DNA of 64,000 nucleotides from Cryptomeria japonica (GCF_030272615.1 NC_081414.1:818534396-818598395), one strand, 5' to 3'. Shown: positions 46,233 to 59,689, counted from the first letter of the stretch. Made by a program: numbers and translations. Notes: generated by a model not told the origin, from the sequence alone.

Positions 46233-49200
46233 TGTAGGTTTTTATTTTCCTAGTTGGGTTTATTATTTTCCTTTTTCCTGGGTTTTTCCTACACTTTAAT
46301 TAAGCTTGCTCAAGTTAATAAAGCATGTTTACTTAAGAGAAGTGGGTATTGAGGAGGTGCATTTACTATGTTTAGACCATCATGGTGGTCTCTCCTTATT
46401 GGCTAGTATTGCCACCTCCACCTCTCACTTGAGTCTATATAAAAACACTACCTTGTATTTTCATTTTGGATATTGGAGATATAGAGATTTCTCTCGATGT
46501 TATTCTACCGTTGGGCATTCACATCAAGTTTCTCTAGTATTTTTATTCTATCCATTTTATTTCTAGTTTTTTGTTCTAATACTTTCAATTCGAATTTTGT
46601 TTAAATATGTTTTCTTATATTTTAACACCATCAATATAATGCTTTAATCCTTTTTCCATTAGTTTACTCCATGCATTTACATTTCATGTTGCATAATTGT
46701 TTGGAGTTAAAAGTGGAAATTTAGGAGAACCCAAAACTGAAAAATAAAAAAATCATAAGGACACAACAAAACCCCCCAAATTCACTCAATCAAAGAACCC
46801 CCCACCTCCCAAAATGATTATTTGACACTTTATACTTACTGTGATTTACAATGGCCACTTGCAAAACAACTTAGGAAAAGTAGACTTCTGATTTCAATGT
46901 TTACAATTGCCATTGTAGGCATCTAAAAATGGTCAACACTTGCAAAACAACTTAGGAAAAGTAGACTTCTGATTTCAATGTTTACAATTGCCACTGTAGG
47001 CATCTAAAAATGGTCAACGCTTGCAGTGTCATACTTTAACATGTCTGCGTTACCTTATTTTAGGTTTTCACATTTTACTAACACTTCTTGTATGTTGCAC
47101 ATTTGGTCTTTATCATTTGTCAACATCGTGTCATTCTTCTGCTTTCTCTTCCTATTCGATCATGTTCAGTTGTTTCAATTTAGGTCTTATCAATGTCATT
47201 CTCAATTGTCATTTCATGACCATGATCGACTTTTAATGTTAATCAATCATCATTTATCATTATCAATTTTTGTCAATTTTCATAAATCCTTGTCAATCTT
47301 GATTGATTTGTCATCGATCCTTTATCAATCATCCTTTATCAAATCAATCTTGTAAATTTTGATCAATTTGTCATTTGCCTCTATCATTATCAATTTAATA
47401 AACTTTTGGTCATTGTCAATTATCTTCATGATCATGATCATTCATTTATCAGATTAATTGTGTCATGACATTGTTTTGACCTATTTCATTCCTTTTCTCC
47501 TTTCTAGGGTTTAATAATTATTTAATTATTAATCCTTTCCAACATCCTCCTTAGGATAAATGAATTTATTCATTTACCCTATGTCGTGTCACAATTAAAT
47601 ATTTTATTTAATTGGCGAATTTCCCTTTTCTAGGCTAATTAATAAATGAGAAACTACTAATTATTCTCACATTTCTCTCCCTTAATTTTCTCCTAATTTT
47701 GTCATAATTTGTCATCCCTAATTTCATGCTTCCCATTTCCTATAATTTATCCCACCATTTCTCCACTAATTTGTCTCCACCTTTTTCTCAAATCATGAAG
47801 CTCTTTTTGTGCTCAATTTGTCATAAATCAATGAGCAAATTTTAAGGCCAATTTGTCATAAATCATGAAGCATAAATCTCTCTTCAATTTGGCATATTTT
47901 CACGTAGCAACTTGTCAATCAATTTGTCATAAATTTTGTCATTCAATTATGCCATTTTCCAATCAATTTGCCTTTTTCAAATCAATCATTCTAATTTCAT
48001 GATTTTCCTCAATTTTGGTCTATAAATTGAGCTTCTCTTTTTTAGTTATTTTAACAACCACAATTCGAGTACCCTCATGTTGTCACTTTCACTTTGTAAC
48101 TTTGCTTTCAATCACACTTTGCACTTGTAGGTGAAACCCACATAATTTGGAGGCGAAAGAATAACAATGGAGTCCAAGGAAGGAGATTTCTGCATATGGT
48201 TGATGTTTTTGTTTTGAAATCTTGTCTTTCTTCCTCTATTGAATGTGATAGGATCAATGTCTTAGCTTGTTATGTTTTGTGGTTGGATAACTTAGGCTTT
48301 GATGATTTACCTATTTTCCTACCTCATAGCCACAATCAGGTTATATCGAACTCAAATCACTTATGCAAAATACCAAACTGAGATCCAAGCATTATAATTG
48401 TCAAAATATGCCAAAAAAGACCAAGTGCTAAAAGTGAATTTTTTGGACACAATGATTACAAACTAATAGCACCATTGTGATGTACAAGGAAAATTATACA
48501 CTTTCAAAAAAATGGCACTTAAAAAGTAGTCTATATGAGCTCGAATGAGGTCTCCAAAGTTGCAAAAATGAGGATTAGTCAACAATACCTTTGATTTTTT
48601 TTCTTCTAGAAAATAAGGCATCGAAATCATAAATCACTTGCATCACTATGAAGAGCACAAAATTCTAGCCCAAATAAAAAAAATTGCTCAAAAAAAAAAG
48701 AATTAAAATGAGCAAGATATGAACTTTTGAATTTAAACTACAAATTCAAAAACTCATTTGGAGAGGGGGTCTAAAATTTTCAAAAAGCTGCTGATGTCAG
48801 TAATTCACGAGCCTAAAGTTGATGGCAGTCTAGTTGTCATGCCAAAAAAACCTCACTAACTAGTCACTCTAGGAAAATTGTTGCTCCACATGTCCTATAT
48901 GATAGGTGTTGTGGCATGTATAAAAAGAGATAATTGGACTGATGAATCAATGATGATGTCTCATATGGATCACCATGTGGTGTTGTGTTACTCAGAAGTC
49001 CAAAAACTAAAGTTGGTAGTTTTGTTGTTGATGTGTATGCTTACGTGGCTCTGACATGTACAAAGTGTTGTGCATGGGCTAACGTGTCATGGTAGTTAGG
49101 ATTTCTCATGCCACATGTTGATCACATAAAAAGACGAGTAGGCCATTGGTTTGGATGAGCAAGCAAATCTCTTGCCACCACATCTTTGGTCAATACTGAT

Positions 49201-49947
49201 TTGGCACCAATGTGGCACAGGGCCAACATGTGAGTTGGACTGGCGCATGGCGGTGATTGGTGCTTTGAGTGTTGTGTGGTATAGATTTTCCATGTGGGTT
49301 GAGAAGAACACTAGAGGGATGGGAAATGTGTGGTAGGAAATGTACGTACGTACACCAAAAAGTACATCGAAGGTGCAGAGTCGTAGGGTATGACCTGCCA
49401 AAACTTTGAGAAAAAAACTTTTTTTGTTGTCCTTTTATTTTTTAATTTGTAAACTTTAAAACAACAAAAATATTTTGTAATTTTAATTATTTTTTTGAAA
49501 AACTTGTAGAATATAGTTTTTTTAATAAAATTGTACCATAATGGCAAGTTGAGTTGTAGGACTTAGCCTATTTAAGTTTTTTGCCACAAAATCAACTTTC
49601 TCCAAAATTGACAAATTAAAAATTGATCTTGGGGTTTTTGGGCCTTCTGAGGGCGATGGTAGGGTCAATTTTGGCCCAAAAAATTTAGAAATTGCAGGTG
49701 CCTCTCGAATTTGGTAACCACATCCAAACTACAAACCCTTGTAGATTTGGCCTCTAGAGTTTGATTTGGACGAAACAAAAGGTGATATTGACTTTCTCAA
49801 ACCTTCTATATCTAATGGTGACCTTAGATTTGAATCACCAAGTTCCAATTTTGACATGCAATAGAAAGATACAAAAAAATTCCTAAATTGCACCAAAAAA
49901 ATCTCAAAATGACTATCCAAAGGCACCCTATAAGATTTGACATCATG
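46233..49947. other. Unexplained 3.7-kb block in Copia leader
   Basis: Lies between gag and the 5' LTR of the minus-strand Copia, where only a short leader is expected. It opens with TGTAGGTTTTTATTTTCC and has a plus-strand TATA-like CTATATAAAAAC near 46437, both LTR-like. 47030-48190 is rich in TCAATC/TTGTCA phrases with another TATA-like CTATAAATTG near 48021. 48400-49940 has no recognised content, and open frames there lack domains. Probably one or more further insertions, but ends and duplications were not matched. Confidence 0.4.
46857..47018 (+). repeat. 81-bp tandem duplication
   Basis: Two copies starting ACTTGCAAAACAACTTAGG at 46857 and 46938 differ at about one position, so this is a recent duplication. 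It lies inside the unexplained block of the Copia leader. Confidence 0.9.
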
Positions 49948-50442
49948 TAAGATTTGGCTATGAAGGTAGCCACCCAAGATATATAGGCCTAATATAATTC
50001 TCAAGAACAAGAGATAAACAATGTGACAATAATAAACTTTATTCTCATTAATGATGCAATAGAATCAATAAATGTACATATGAGACCCCTTTGTTAAATA
50101 GGCCAAGGTGAAACATAGGAGTGCATAATTTATGAAAAGTGTCATAATCTTATGACATAATAAACAAAGTGAGAACTTATCACCCCACATAAATTGAAAA
50201 AGTGATAGTGTGATAACAACACTAAAGGTGGAAGCTCCACTTAAGGTGGATAGGTGGTAGCATAATAAAACCACTAAAGGTGGAGAAACCACATAAAGTG
50301 GAAAGAGTTAACATGAAAACACCACCTAAAGTGGGAATGCTCCTAAAAGCTCTTGTGTGGTCCCGAAGTAAGCTTAAGCGACATGTAATTAGGACCTAGA
50401 TGAAGAATAACCACGGCACACCACCTTAATTACACCAACAAA
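49948..50442 (-). mobile_element. 5' LTR of Copia element, 495 bp
   Basis: In plus coordinates begins TGTAAGATTTGGC and ends TTACACCAACA. Partner of 38190-38689, with TSD AAAGA immediately outside (50443-50447). Carries the same array of CCACTTAAGGTGG-type dyads at 50183-50335. Confidence 0.85.
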
Positions 50443-52340
50443 AGAAATATGGAGAGAGAGGATCACCTTGATGCATGCCTTTTTCAAAATAAAAGATAGT
50501 AAAGGGATAACGGTTAATGATCATAGAAAAAGAAGGAGAGGTACAACAATTCAACACCCATTAAATCCAATTGTTATAAAAATCAAAGGCACTTAGGATA
50601 TCTTCTAGAAATTTCCCAAAAAAATCTCATAAGCTTTAGAAAGATCAAGTTGCACAAATGCAGAACTCTTATTATGAACACGCATAGAGTGGATACATTA
50701 TTAGACTATAACAATACCATCCATGATTTCATGACCTTGAATGAAATCCATGTTTAATAAAAGTAATGAAAGGAAGAAAATGCTTAGAGAAAATCTTATA
50801 AGAAGTATTGCAAAGAGAAATGGATCTAACATTAAAAAAATTCAAGACCTGATCTTTCTCAAGAGTCAAAGAAAAGTGTTCTTAAGATATTTAAGAATTT
50901 TTTTCGAGTACAAAGTTCTTTCAAAGTCACCAAAATATCATATTTTACAATATCCCAAAAATATTTTAAAACCTCAATAGGAAATCCATTAGGACCAAGA
51001 ATTTTATATTTTTTCATCATCAAAACAAATTTCTCTAACTCATCCATGGAAATATGACTATGAGAAAGGAATTTTCCTAAGCAAAGATAAGATGAAAAAT
51101 ACAATTCAAAAATAATACTCATGTTATGAGCATAGAGGTTGGTGAGAGCTTTGAATAACTCACAAAAGTGAGAATTAACCTCTGATTGAATATCTTGAAT
51201 TAAAACTAATTTAGGCCCATTTAGTTTGTGAATTTGTTTATAAGTATTAACATGCTTTTGTGTCAGAATAGAGTGATGGAAAAAATAAGAGCTTCCATCC
51301 CCCACTTCAATCATTTCACATGTGAATTTCTATCTCCACATGATTTCCTCATGAAGCTTAATTTTATCTAAATCATATTAAAATTTGGATTGAAACTATA
51401 GTTGATTCTTACTCAAGCCTTTTGTTGAATACAATCTTGAATTTTTGGAGCTTATTCAAAAATATTCTCCATCTTTGTAAAAGATTAGCTCAACAAGAGA
51501 AATTCCATTGTTTGAGTTGTCGTATATCATCACATAATTTTTTGAACATAACATATTGAGTTGTACGATGATGAGGCAAACCCTCTTTCCACCAAAGTCT
51601 ATTTTTCCTTTTTAAGTCATATTCTTTTAACCACCTGAACTGAAATCTAAAAGAAGATCTTTAAGGTTTAAAAGATTTGTCCCAATGCAAAGCTACATGC
51701 TAGTGATTTGCACCAACATTGTCCAAGATGAAGAGGCAAGTTGCAAGTGATTCGAAGTTACCAAGAATCACTAACCAAAATTCTATCAGGCATTCAACAA
51801 TAAAATCATTTCCAGTTATATTATTATTCCAAGTGAAGGAACTATTATTAGGAGGGATATTTATTAACTAAATATGATTAATATTTTACATAAAAAGAAA
51901 AGTAATGTTAGGAAGGATACAAAGACCACTCAATTATTCATTAAGAGATTAAATTTTATTAAATTCACCTTCAATAATCCAAGGATAATTTGGAGGAGAA
52001 ATTCTTCGTTGAATTTCGAAATCATCCCATAGTTTAACCTTACCTCAAAAATCTTGGCGAGCATGGAAATTAGTGATCAAGGTATGTAGAGAACTAGACG
52101 TAAGAATCCCTTCAAGAGATAGAGCTCCATTGAAATTGAAGAGATTTTTTGGATATAAACATCTAGAATCCCATGCATAAAGAAGACCACCAGATAGCTA
52201 ACAACAAAAATAACAATGTTTTGTCACTATCCACTAATATTAGAACCTTTTTTTTTATAGCATAATCATTCAGAAGCTTAGTTTCTTGAATTAGTATTAA
52301 AAAAGATTAAAATCTTTACCCAATTTTCTAACAGTAATGT
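50443..52340 (-). pseudogene. LINE ORF2 remnant: endonuclease and first half of RT
   Basis: From the right, the minus strand reads LILIQETKLLNDY and SGGLLYAWDSRCLYPK (about 52300-52150), the EEP endonuclease motifs of plant LINEs, then IIEGEFN (compare I-GDFN). A 151-codon open stretch (50859-51314) gives GDGSSYFFHHSI and GPNGFPIEVLKYFWDIVKYD, the N-terminal block of LINE reverse transcriptase. It ends with LIKLDLSKAYE and KGMHQGDPLSIF (50640-50448), the motif before the active site. The Copia insertion cuts the frame right after QGDPLS; the VDD block lies at 38100. Frameshifts are numerous. Confidence 0.85.
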
Positions 52341-52653
52341 CTAGGTCTATTGCATTTTAAGAAATAATCCTAATTGGGAAGGCATTTCTTCTAAAACTGG
52401 TAATTATGAATAGGTTTTAAAATCATACTATTCCATAGAGTTCACACACTAATAATTTTTTACATCACCTATTAACTCAAAAATAACAAATACACTAATT
52501 TTATATGTTTGTTCAATTATAACAAAATACAACAAATTAGCTAAATGAAATGTCTATTTTATATGATGACTAAATAAAATTATTATTTCCATCTAAAGAA
52601 ATTTAAGTTGAATAAAAATAAATTCAAAGCCAATATCTTATTGGTTCCCCATC
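52341..52653. other. AT-rich spacer, no gene seen
   Basis: Between the LINE remnant and the next giant LTR. It may include the LINE ORF1/ORF2 junction, but no motif is readable. Confidence 0.35.
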
Positions 52654-52658
52654 ATTTA

Positions 52659-55600
52659 TGTAGTGTCCCTCCATGATTTATCTTGTCTTTTGTACATCAA
52701 AGGAATAAATTAATCTAGCTTAGTCTACTTTATGACGATTTGATGGTATCATGTTATGTACTAACCCTATTTCATGATTGTATTAGATATGATGATGGAT
52801 CTATATTTGATCATTATTCATGATGGATCATATTGCTTATGGGATTTTGATGACATTATGATTACGCTAACTCTATTGTATGATTATGATGTTTGTGGTT
52901 GTCTTCTAGTGTCTTCGTGATTAGAGACGATGTCATACCATTCATTGTGAGCACGATATGACGTTGCAATTCTCTATCACTTGCTTGATCATTTATGATG
53001 TATATGTATTGTATATATGTTGTATTGTGTTTAGTGGTAGATGCAGGATTGCAGGTACCAGACTTCGACTCCACCTGGTCTCACAAGTCTAAGCGTGTCT
53101 TTATCCCAATGACAAGTTGTTGGAGATGGCATGTGTTTCCCTCTCATACTCTAGGATTAAGTTGATACCCTTGTCAATTAGTGTCTTGACTTGACTCGTT
53201 GGTCTGCGTCATGTGGTATGTTGTTCAACCTTATGTCAAGTTGCCTTATGAGTTTTTGATTATTTATTAATTAATAGTTAATCGATTCATATAGTTTATA
53301 AATATTAAATTAAATCAATGGATGACATTAATATTTAATATTAATGTGTGACTATTATTATTATTGGAAAATTATTACTCATTAATGTTTATTTTATAGA
53401 TTTATATTTTATTGGTTATTTGGAATTGTGGAAATTAATTAATCAATTACTACATATAGCCATTGTCGTAAATCATTAAATAACGGTTAGTGCGAATACA
53501 ATATATTTATACATATTTATTTTCTGAGAGTTTATAATTGATTAATAATTAATTGGTGAAATTATATTAGTTGAGTATTTATGCTTATCATTACATCCAT
53601 TTATTTATTTATTTATTATTTATTTGATTATTTTATATGTATGTAGGAGATACTTATAGTATTGAGTTTAACTTATATTGGCTAGAGCATTTATATGTAT
53701 ACGTACATTTAATTATTTATTTATTGTTTATCTATTTATTTATTTTTGGCTCATCTATTTATTGGTTATTTATTATTTATTTATATTGGTTTTGATTTAT
53801 TATTTGAGCTTTTGATTTATTGGATTATTTATTTATTTATTTATTGTTTAATTACTGGATGGGTATTTATGTCTGTCTGTACATTTATGTTCTTCAATGT
53901 TTATTTATTTATTGTTTATCTAATTATTTATTGTTTTGATTATTTATTTATTTATTTGCATTGTTGTTTTATTTATTTGCTATTATTCATGTACCTACCC
54001 CTTGTTATGATTGGCCCTCTTGGGAGTTGTGATTGTGAGGATAATATTATTTAATTGTTTGTTTTTTTATTTATGTTAATTGTGGTTTTATATTTAATTG
54101 GAGCATTTATTTATATTTCCTTTGATTTATTTTATTGGGCTTTAATTTTTTATTATTGTTTATTATATTATTATTATTACATTCTCTTGTTACTAATTGA
54201 GTAATTAAATATTACGTTTATACCTACCCTATTATTTTATTGGTTGAGATTTGAGGGTAAGTAAATAATATTATTTAATATTCTTACCTCGATTTTTGGT
54301 GGGGGGGTTGGTATATAATATATTTTATTGGAATATTTTGATTGACAGATATTCTTCTGTAGTTTTGAATGAGATCCTATTTATTGGCTTTGTGAGCATT
54401 TTTGTGTGGGTGCTTCTAGATATCTTTCTACGACTTTTGGATTTTAGAATTGCTTGGAGGGAGAATTGCTTGGTTGGGTTGAATTTTGGAAAGCTTGGTT
54501 TGGATTTTTTCTCTTCTAGGAATGCATTACCATCACTCCACTTCCAGGTTGGAGATCTTTTTCCATTCTTGCATTTTAATTTTTGGAAAGAGTTGTTTTC
54601 TTCGTGACTGCTAAAAGATTGTTTGGGGAGATTTGGGAATGAATGATTATTCTATTATCAGTAATTGAGAATAATAGATTTATATATGATTTTATGAATA
54701 TGTGTGTGTTCTATTGCTGGAAAAAGGGCATTTGTGTATGTTAATATGTTGATTATAATTTGTCTGTGAATGCATTATGGTAATGATTGGTCTTGTGAGG
54801 TTTATTTGTTGTTCTATACCTTGTCTTGTGTCCATTTGGTTTGATTAGATATGGAGTGGCTATGTCTGTAATCATTTATGTGCAAGTTATTGTCAGTACA
54901 AGTTGGAATTCTTGGATGCGTTGTATTGTTGGCCTTAACAAGACTTTGTTTTGGTTTCTTATTGGCTTTTAGTGACTTCTTGGTCGTATTTATGTCATTG
55001 TAAGGCCCATGCCCAAATCTGGGCAAATTTGAATATCTTTGTATTCTATTTTCCATGAGTTGGTCTCTTGTTACAATAGCGCTACTATGGGCTTCAATAG
55101 CGCCAAAGTAATGTCAACAGATTTCTGGGTTTTTTTTCGAGTTTCTCAGTTGATTTCTCTGCTTGGTCTTTATTCTAGAGGCTTGTTTTGTTATGTTTGA
55201 TGGTTTTGGGGCACTCTGCCATTTATTTGTGATATGTGTGAATCCATTTGGGCTTCGGCAAGTGGTTTTGTGCTTTTCCGTTGAGGTTTTGATATGTTGC
55301 TCCAGCAAGTTGAGTGATTCCTTGCTGTTGAGGATGGTTAATTGTAGCTCCAACAAGAGGTTATGTTGTGCCTCATTGTGGAGGATCATTCTATGTTATT
55401 GAATTCATTTATTGCCCCTATTTATATATATTTTACATTCTTGAGGCTCTCTTTATTATTGCATTTTGGCATTATGAGCTTATGGCTTGGTCCTTGTTAA
55501 GTGGCTCTTGGTTGTATGTTGATGGCTATCTTTGTGATTCAGTTGTATCAGTTTTGTAATGACTTTTGGATGCTTCCCATGTTGAATTTCATGTTGTTTT

Positions 55601-57627
55601 AAGATGTATCTTGTTATGTTTTTTACCCTATGGTCTTGGTCCGTGTTTGGGAGAGTGGGCTCTTGCATGTGTTGGACCTAGGTTATGAGCACTAGATCTC
55701 TAGGAAGGGGGTCTAGACCTATGGAGCCACATGAAGAGTTTATGGTTTAATTTGCAAGTGATAAAATTATTAATAATTGATTAGTGGGTTGGGTATTTAG
55801 GAATTCACCTAATTAAGATTAATAATATGATGTTGTATGCCCCAAATGGACAGACCTAGGGAGATGGTTTTGGGATCCGAGATTGGGAAGACCATTGGAG
55901 CAGTATACCTGATCTCCGTTGAGTGACTCCAAGCTAGAGATGGATGCCGCATGAGGTTAGCATGTGATGACACTCTACCCCACATGTATCCATTTTTTAT
56001 AAGCCTTGATTTATTGAATTATGCCTCTAGAGGTTGATTGCTTTGATTTAGCCATGTGATGTATTTTGATGTTATATTCTTATGTTGGAGTCTTGTAGTG
56101 TCATGTTGTATCCTATGGTTGTTAGGTCTCGACTTAGGTCTTGAGTGTGAGTTGGAACCTTATGTCATCTCCTAGCACGGGGGGTGGTTCCTATTTGGTT
56201 CCACATGGTAGGGTGGTTTGATGCCTTCTACCATTGGGACATTCTTTTTGGATGTTAGCGTGCATGGATTTGGATCTATAGTATCTCATCACGAGCTTGG
56301 ATTCTTGGAGCATGTTTATGTAATTATAATTGATATCATGTGTTATGAAATATGGAAATATAAAGAAGACTATGTAATCAATGTATTGAGATCATGTATT
56401 ATAGAACATGTAGTAAGATCATTTCTGAATGAAATTATTGAATAAGATTGTTGTAAATGGGTATTCTAATTGTAGATGTTGTGATATGTATGCTATGTCT
56501 TGAGTAACTTTTATGGATAGTAGTGATTATGTTAATTATCATATATGCCTTGATTTGAAAGATGTTAATCTCCAATGTTAAATATCTTGAGATATGGAAG
56601 TTAAGGGAGTAGTTGTGGTTCATATGGAAATATGGCTCTTTATTATGCAATTGTCCTTTGGTGCTGTTTTCTATGTATTAGAGATGCTACCATATTATGA
56701 TGTCTTGTAAATGGGGAATATGAATATGTGTCTATGTAACTTGTATTATTTAAGATGGGATGTAGCAAAGAGACTATATGCTTGCTCCATGTGCTCTTAT
56801 GTAAATGAACTTATATAGAAGAACTATGCTATTGTTATTGTTATAAGATGATGTATTGGTATGTGGTCTACGTTATAGATATGTTTATCATGTTGAGAAT
56901 GAAATCCTATGTTTAAATTAGGGGATTGAAATATTAGATTGTATTTATTCTTGTAGAATCATATGACTCTTGAACTTGTTTAGTAGATTGGAATCCCATT
57001 TGGATGTAGATAAGTACTTGCTGCTATGATATTGCATATGACTATGGATAGTATTCTTGATGAGTTGTGCTTAGGGAAATAATCAAATACCATTAGTAAA
57101 AGAACGATAAATGCATTTAGTTTCATGATGTGTTAAGTGTTCAAATGAGTAAAGACGGGTATTAGAGATATTCGATTGATACTTAAAAATGAACCTTAGA
57201 AAGAGTATGAAAGGGAATAGAGTTATACATATGTGTTAATGTTTTATCATAGTTGCATGGGAAGTAAATGTTTAGTTGGATGATAGTATATGGTGTTCTA
57301 GATGGATATGTGATGTGTTAGTTTAATGTCAAGTAGTGACGTTGAGATACCCTAGGGAATGTAGATGCATTATATCGTTTTATTATGTAGTTATGTTAAT
57401 GATTAAATAGATGTTCCACTTGCGTAATATGATTCTGTGGTTATGTTCTTGTTGATTTATGTATTCATGTATATTGTTAACAATGCATTGATGAATAATG
57501 GTAGTAACATTGCATTAATAAATACTAGTAATAGCGAAGTTGCAATGGTTATCTTAAATTTTTTTTTTATCTCTTTTTGTTAGTAGATTTTGGTTTATTT
57601 CTCTAGGGTATTTTGGTGGGCATTACA
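52659..57627 (+). mobile_element. Giant solo LTR, 5.0 kb, Gypsy-like
   Basis: Begins TGTAGTGTCCCTCC and ends TTGGTGGGCATTACA, flanked by a perfect 5-bp duplication ATTTA (52654-52658 and 57628-57632). The ends resemble those of the 33918/60201 family, suggesting a related superfamily, but the interior is different. It includes a long ATTT-rich stretch (53590-54160), a T/G-rich middle and a C-poor 3' third (56200-57600) with no recognisable coding region. No gag or pol is present. At almost 5 kb this is unusually long for one LTR, so an undetected internal insertion is possible. Confidence 0.7.
53590..54160 (+). repeat. ATTT-rich simple repeat tract
   Basis: Repeated interrupted runs of TTTATTTATTTA spread over about 570 bp inside the giant LTR. 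Open frames here (for example 53746-54054) are compositional artefacts. Confidence 0.8.
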
Positions 57628-57632
57628 ATTTA

Positions 57633-57775
57633 TAACTACTGAAATTAGATTATTATAAAAAATGTAAGATCAAGATTTATATCACTAAAATAAATTTATT
57701 ATAACAAGTCAAAATTCCATGTCACAATCATATATATTATTATTATTTAAATTATGTGTTCAAAAATCTCAATCA

Positions 57776-57814
<39 letters not shown>

Positions 57815-58320
57815 ACTTCTCAATAAAAAAATGTTTATCAAATAATAATATTAAATTAATTTAGTATTAAACAAGTGCCATGTAGTGGCGAGTACTTGTC
57901 GTGTAGATTTGTAATAATAATTGAATATGTATTTTAGCAAACAATTAGAAAATAAAAGAGATTAACAATTTATTATGTATTAATTAATTATAATGAATCA
58001 ATAGGTAATAGAAGAAATCAATCAAACTAGTACATATAAATGGAGTAAATAAAAGAGAGGCTTAGACATCAAATTTTCACACCTATGTTTATAAGTTTAA
58101 TAATTTATTTTTAATTAATTATTTAAATAAATTTTAAAGAATAAATTGTTTTATAATTGAAATATTTTAACTTTAATAAAATTATCTTAATATATATTAA
58201 AAATTAAGTTAAATCAAATTTAAAATTGAAATGTAGCCATTATTAAATTTTAATCCTAATTTTACCAAAACTTTAGTGCTGATATAATAGTAGCTATTGT
58301 TAAATCATAACCCTAATTGT
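57633..58320. other. AT-rich spacer with (CA)n microsatellite
   Basis: A CA/AC dinucleotide tract of about 34 bp lies at 57777-57811. The rest is AT-rich DNA with no gene or recognised element. Confidence 0.6.
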
Positions 58321-59265
58321 AATATAACTTTAATGTGAGGGTTCAAGGTTAGTGTTCAATTTGATTTAGTATTAAGGTTAGGGTACAATTTCATTTAGTG
58401 TTAAAGTTCAATCTAGTTTAGTGTTCATATAAGATGAGGGTTCACTCTGGTCTAGTGTTTATTTAAAATTAGGGTTCAATCTACTTTAGTGTTTAATTAA
58501 GATAAGGGTTAAGATTTAATTTGGTCAATTTTGTATAGGTTGAAGCTTGAGTTTGGTTTAGGGTAGAATTTGCTTACAATTGAATTGAGTTTATTGTTAG
58601 GATTTAATTGGTATAGTGTTAATATTATGATACGATTTGGTTTAGAGTTAAACTGTCAAAATTTAATATAAATTATTAGAATCAAATTGTCAAAATTAAA
58701 GATAAATTATTAGGTTAATGGTTAGGGTTCAATTTGGTGCAAGGTTAGAGTTGCGGTTTAAAATTTTGTTATGGGTTTGTTTATGGCTCAATTTGGTTTT
58801 TTGTTAGTATTTAGTTTGGTTTAGTCTTAAATTAGGTTATGGTTTAGCATTCAATTTGATTTAGAATAAAATTTGATTTAGTTTAATTTAAGGTATTAAA
58901 AGTTATACTTATTATGATATTTTACAATTTAATTTGATAGATATTCAATTAGGTTTAAGATTAGGGTTTAATCTGGTTTGGGGTTAACATTCAATATTCA
59001 GAATAGGATTTAATTTATTTGTGTTAGTTTTAGGATTAATAATTTGTTTAAGGGTTAGAATTACATTTGGTTTAAAGTTAGGGCAATGATTAATTTTGGT
59101 TTAAGGTTAGGGTTATGGTTTCATGTGGTTTAGGGTTGTGATTAGGGTTAAGGTTCAATTTGTTTAGTGTTGGTGTTTAATTTTGTTTAATGTTCAATTA
59201 GGATTATGGTTCAAATTGAGTTTTTTTCAATATTAAGGTTATGATTTGATATAGAGTTATGAATA
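58321..59265 (+). repeat. Degenerate telomere-like repeat field
   Basis: About 900 bp in which phrases such as GGTTAGGGTTCAATTTGG, TTTAGTGTT and TTAAGGTTAGGG recur at irregular spacing, resembling plant telomeric TTTAGGG units interspersed with CAATTTGGTTTAG. The unit is too degenerate to give a fixed period. No coding sequence. Confidence 0.65.
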
Positions 59266-59284
59266 GGGTTACTAATTATTCACT

Positions 59285-59660
59285 TGTAATTTAAAGATAA
59301 AGATAAACACAATAACAACAATACACACAACACCAAGATTTTTGACGTGGAAAACCTGGTTAAGGGAAAAATCACGGTGGGAAGTTACCTACAATGAGAT
59401 GATACTTTGTAGTAGTATGTGTAAATATTACAATGGGGAATGCACATGCATTCAAACACACTACCGAGAGCTCATTGCTCAAATTATGATGACCCAGAAG
59501 GCTACAACCCTTAGGGAAGGTTCACTACCTTACAACAATATTCAAACTACAATTCGGTTAAGATGAATTGAAAGAATAACATCTACTAATGCTTGATGAC
59601 AGTTTTGGTTAAGCACAATTGTCTGCCCTACAACACACTTTGCTCAATACACCACACCAA
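59285..59660 (-). mobile_element. Copia-type LTR end (minus orientation), partial
   Basis: On the minus strand the phrase GTGATTTTTCCC..., GGTTTTCCACGTCAAAAAT and TTGGTGTTGTGTG (59290-59375) is the common U5 signature of plant Copia LTRs, the same signature seen in plus orientation near 280. The LTR start and target duplication were not identified, so the right boundary is a guess. Confidence 0.5.
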
Positions 59661-59689
59661 GAGATAAATTCGCTTGTTCACACATACAC

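Larger units (their letters stand above)
38190..50442 (-). mobile_element. Copia (Ty1) retrotransposon, nested and decayed
   Basis: Full element with LTRs at both ends and TSD AAAGA (38185-38189 and 50443-50447), inserted in a LINE. On the minus strand the order is gag, protease, integrase, reverse transcriptase, RNase H, the Ty1/copia order. A primer-binding-like TGATGTCAAATC follows the 5' LTR (compare TGGTATCAGAGC, complementary to initiator tRNA-Met; 8 of 12 match). All domains carry stops or frameshifts, so it cannot make a functional polyprotein. A second LTR element splits the protease. The leader between the 5' LTR and gag is about 3.7 kb, far longer than normal, so it contains further insertions. 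Confidence 0.85.

Noticed and set aside
47030..48190. Complete solo LTR starting TGTCATAC near 47027
   Set aside because: LTR-like promoter content, but no matching CA end with a flanking duplication could be found.
53746..54054. 102-codon hydrophobic open frame resembling a membrane protein
   Set aside because: Produced by TTTATTTATT simple repeats, which translate to Phe/Ile/Leu/Tyr-rich strings.
57777..57811. CRISPR-like regular repeat
   Set aside because: Plain CA dinucleotide microsatellite; no spacers, and the setting is a plant nuclear genome.
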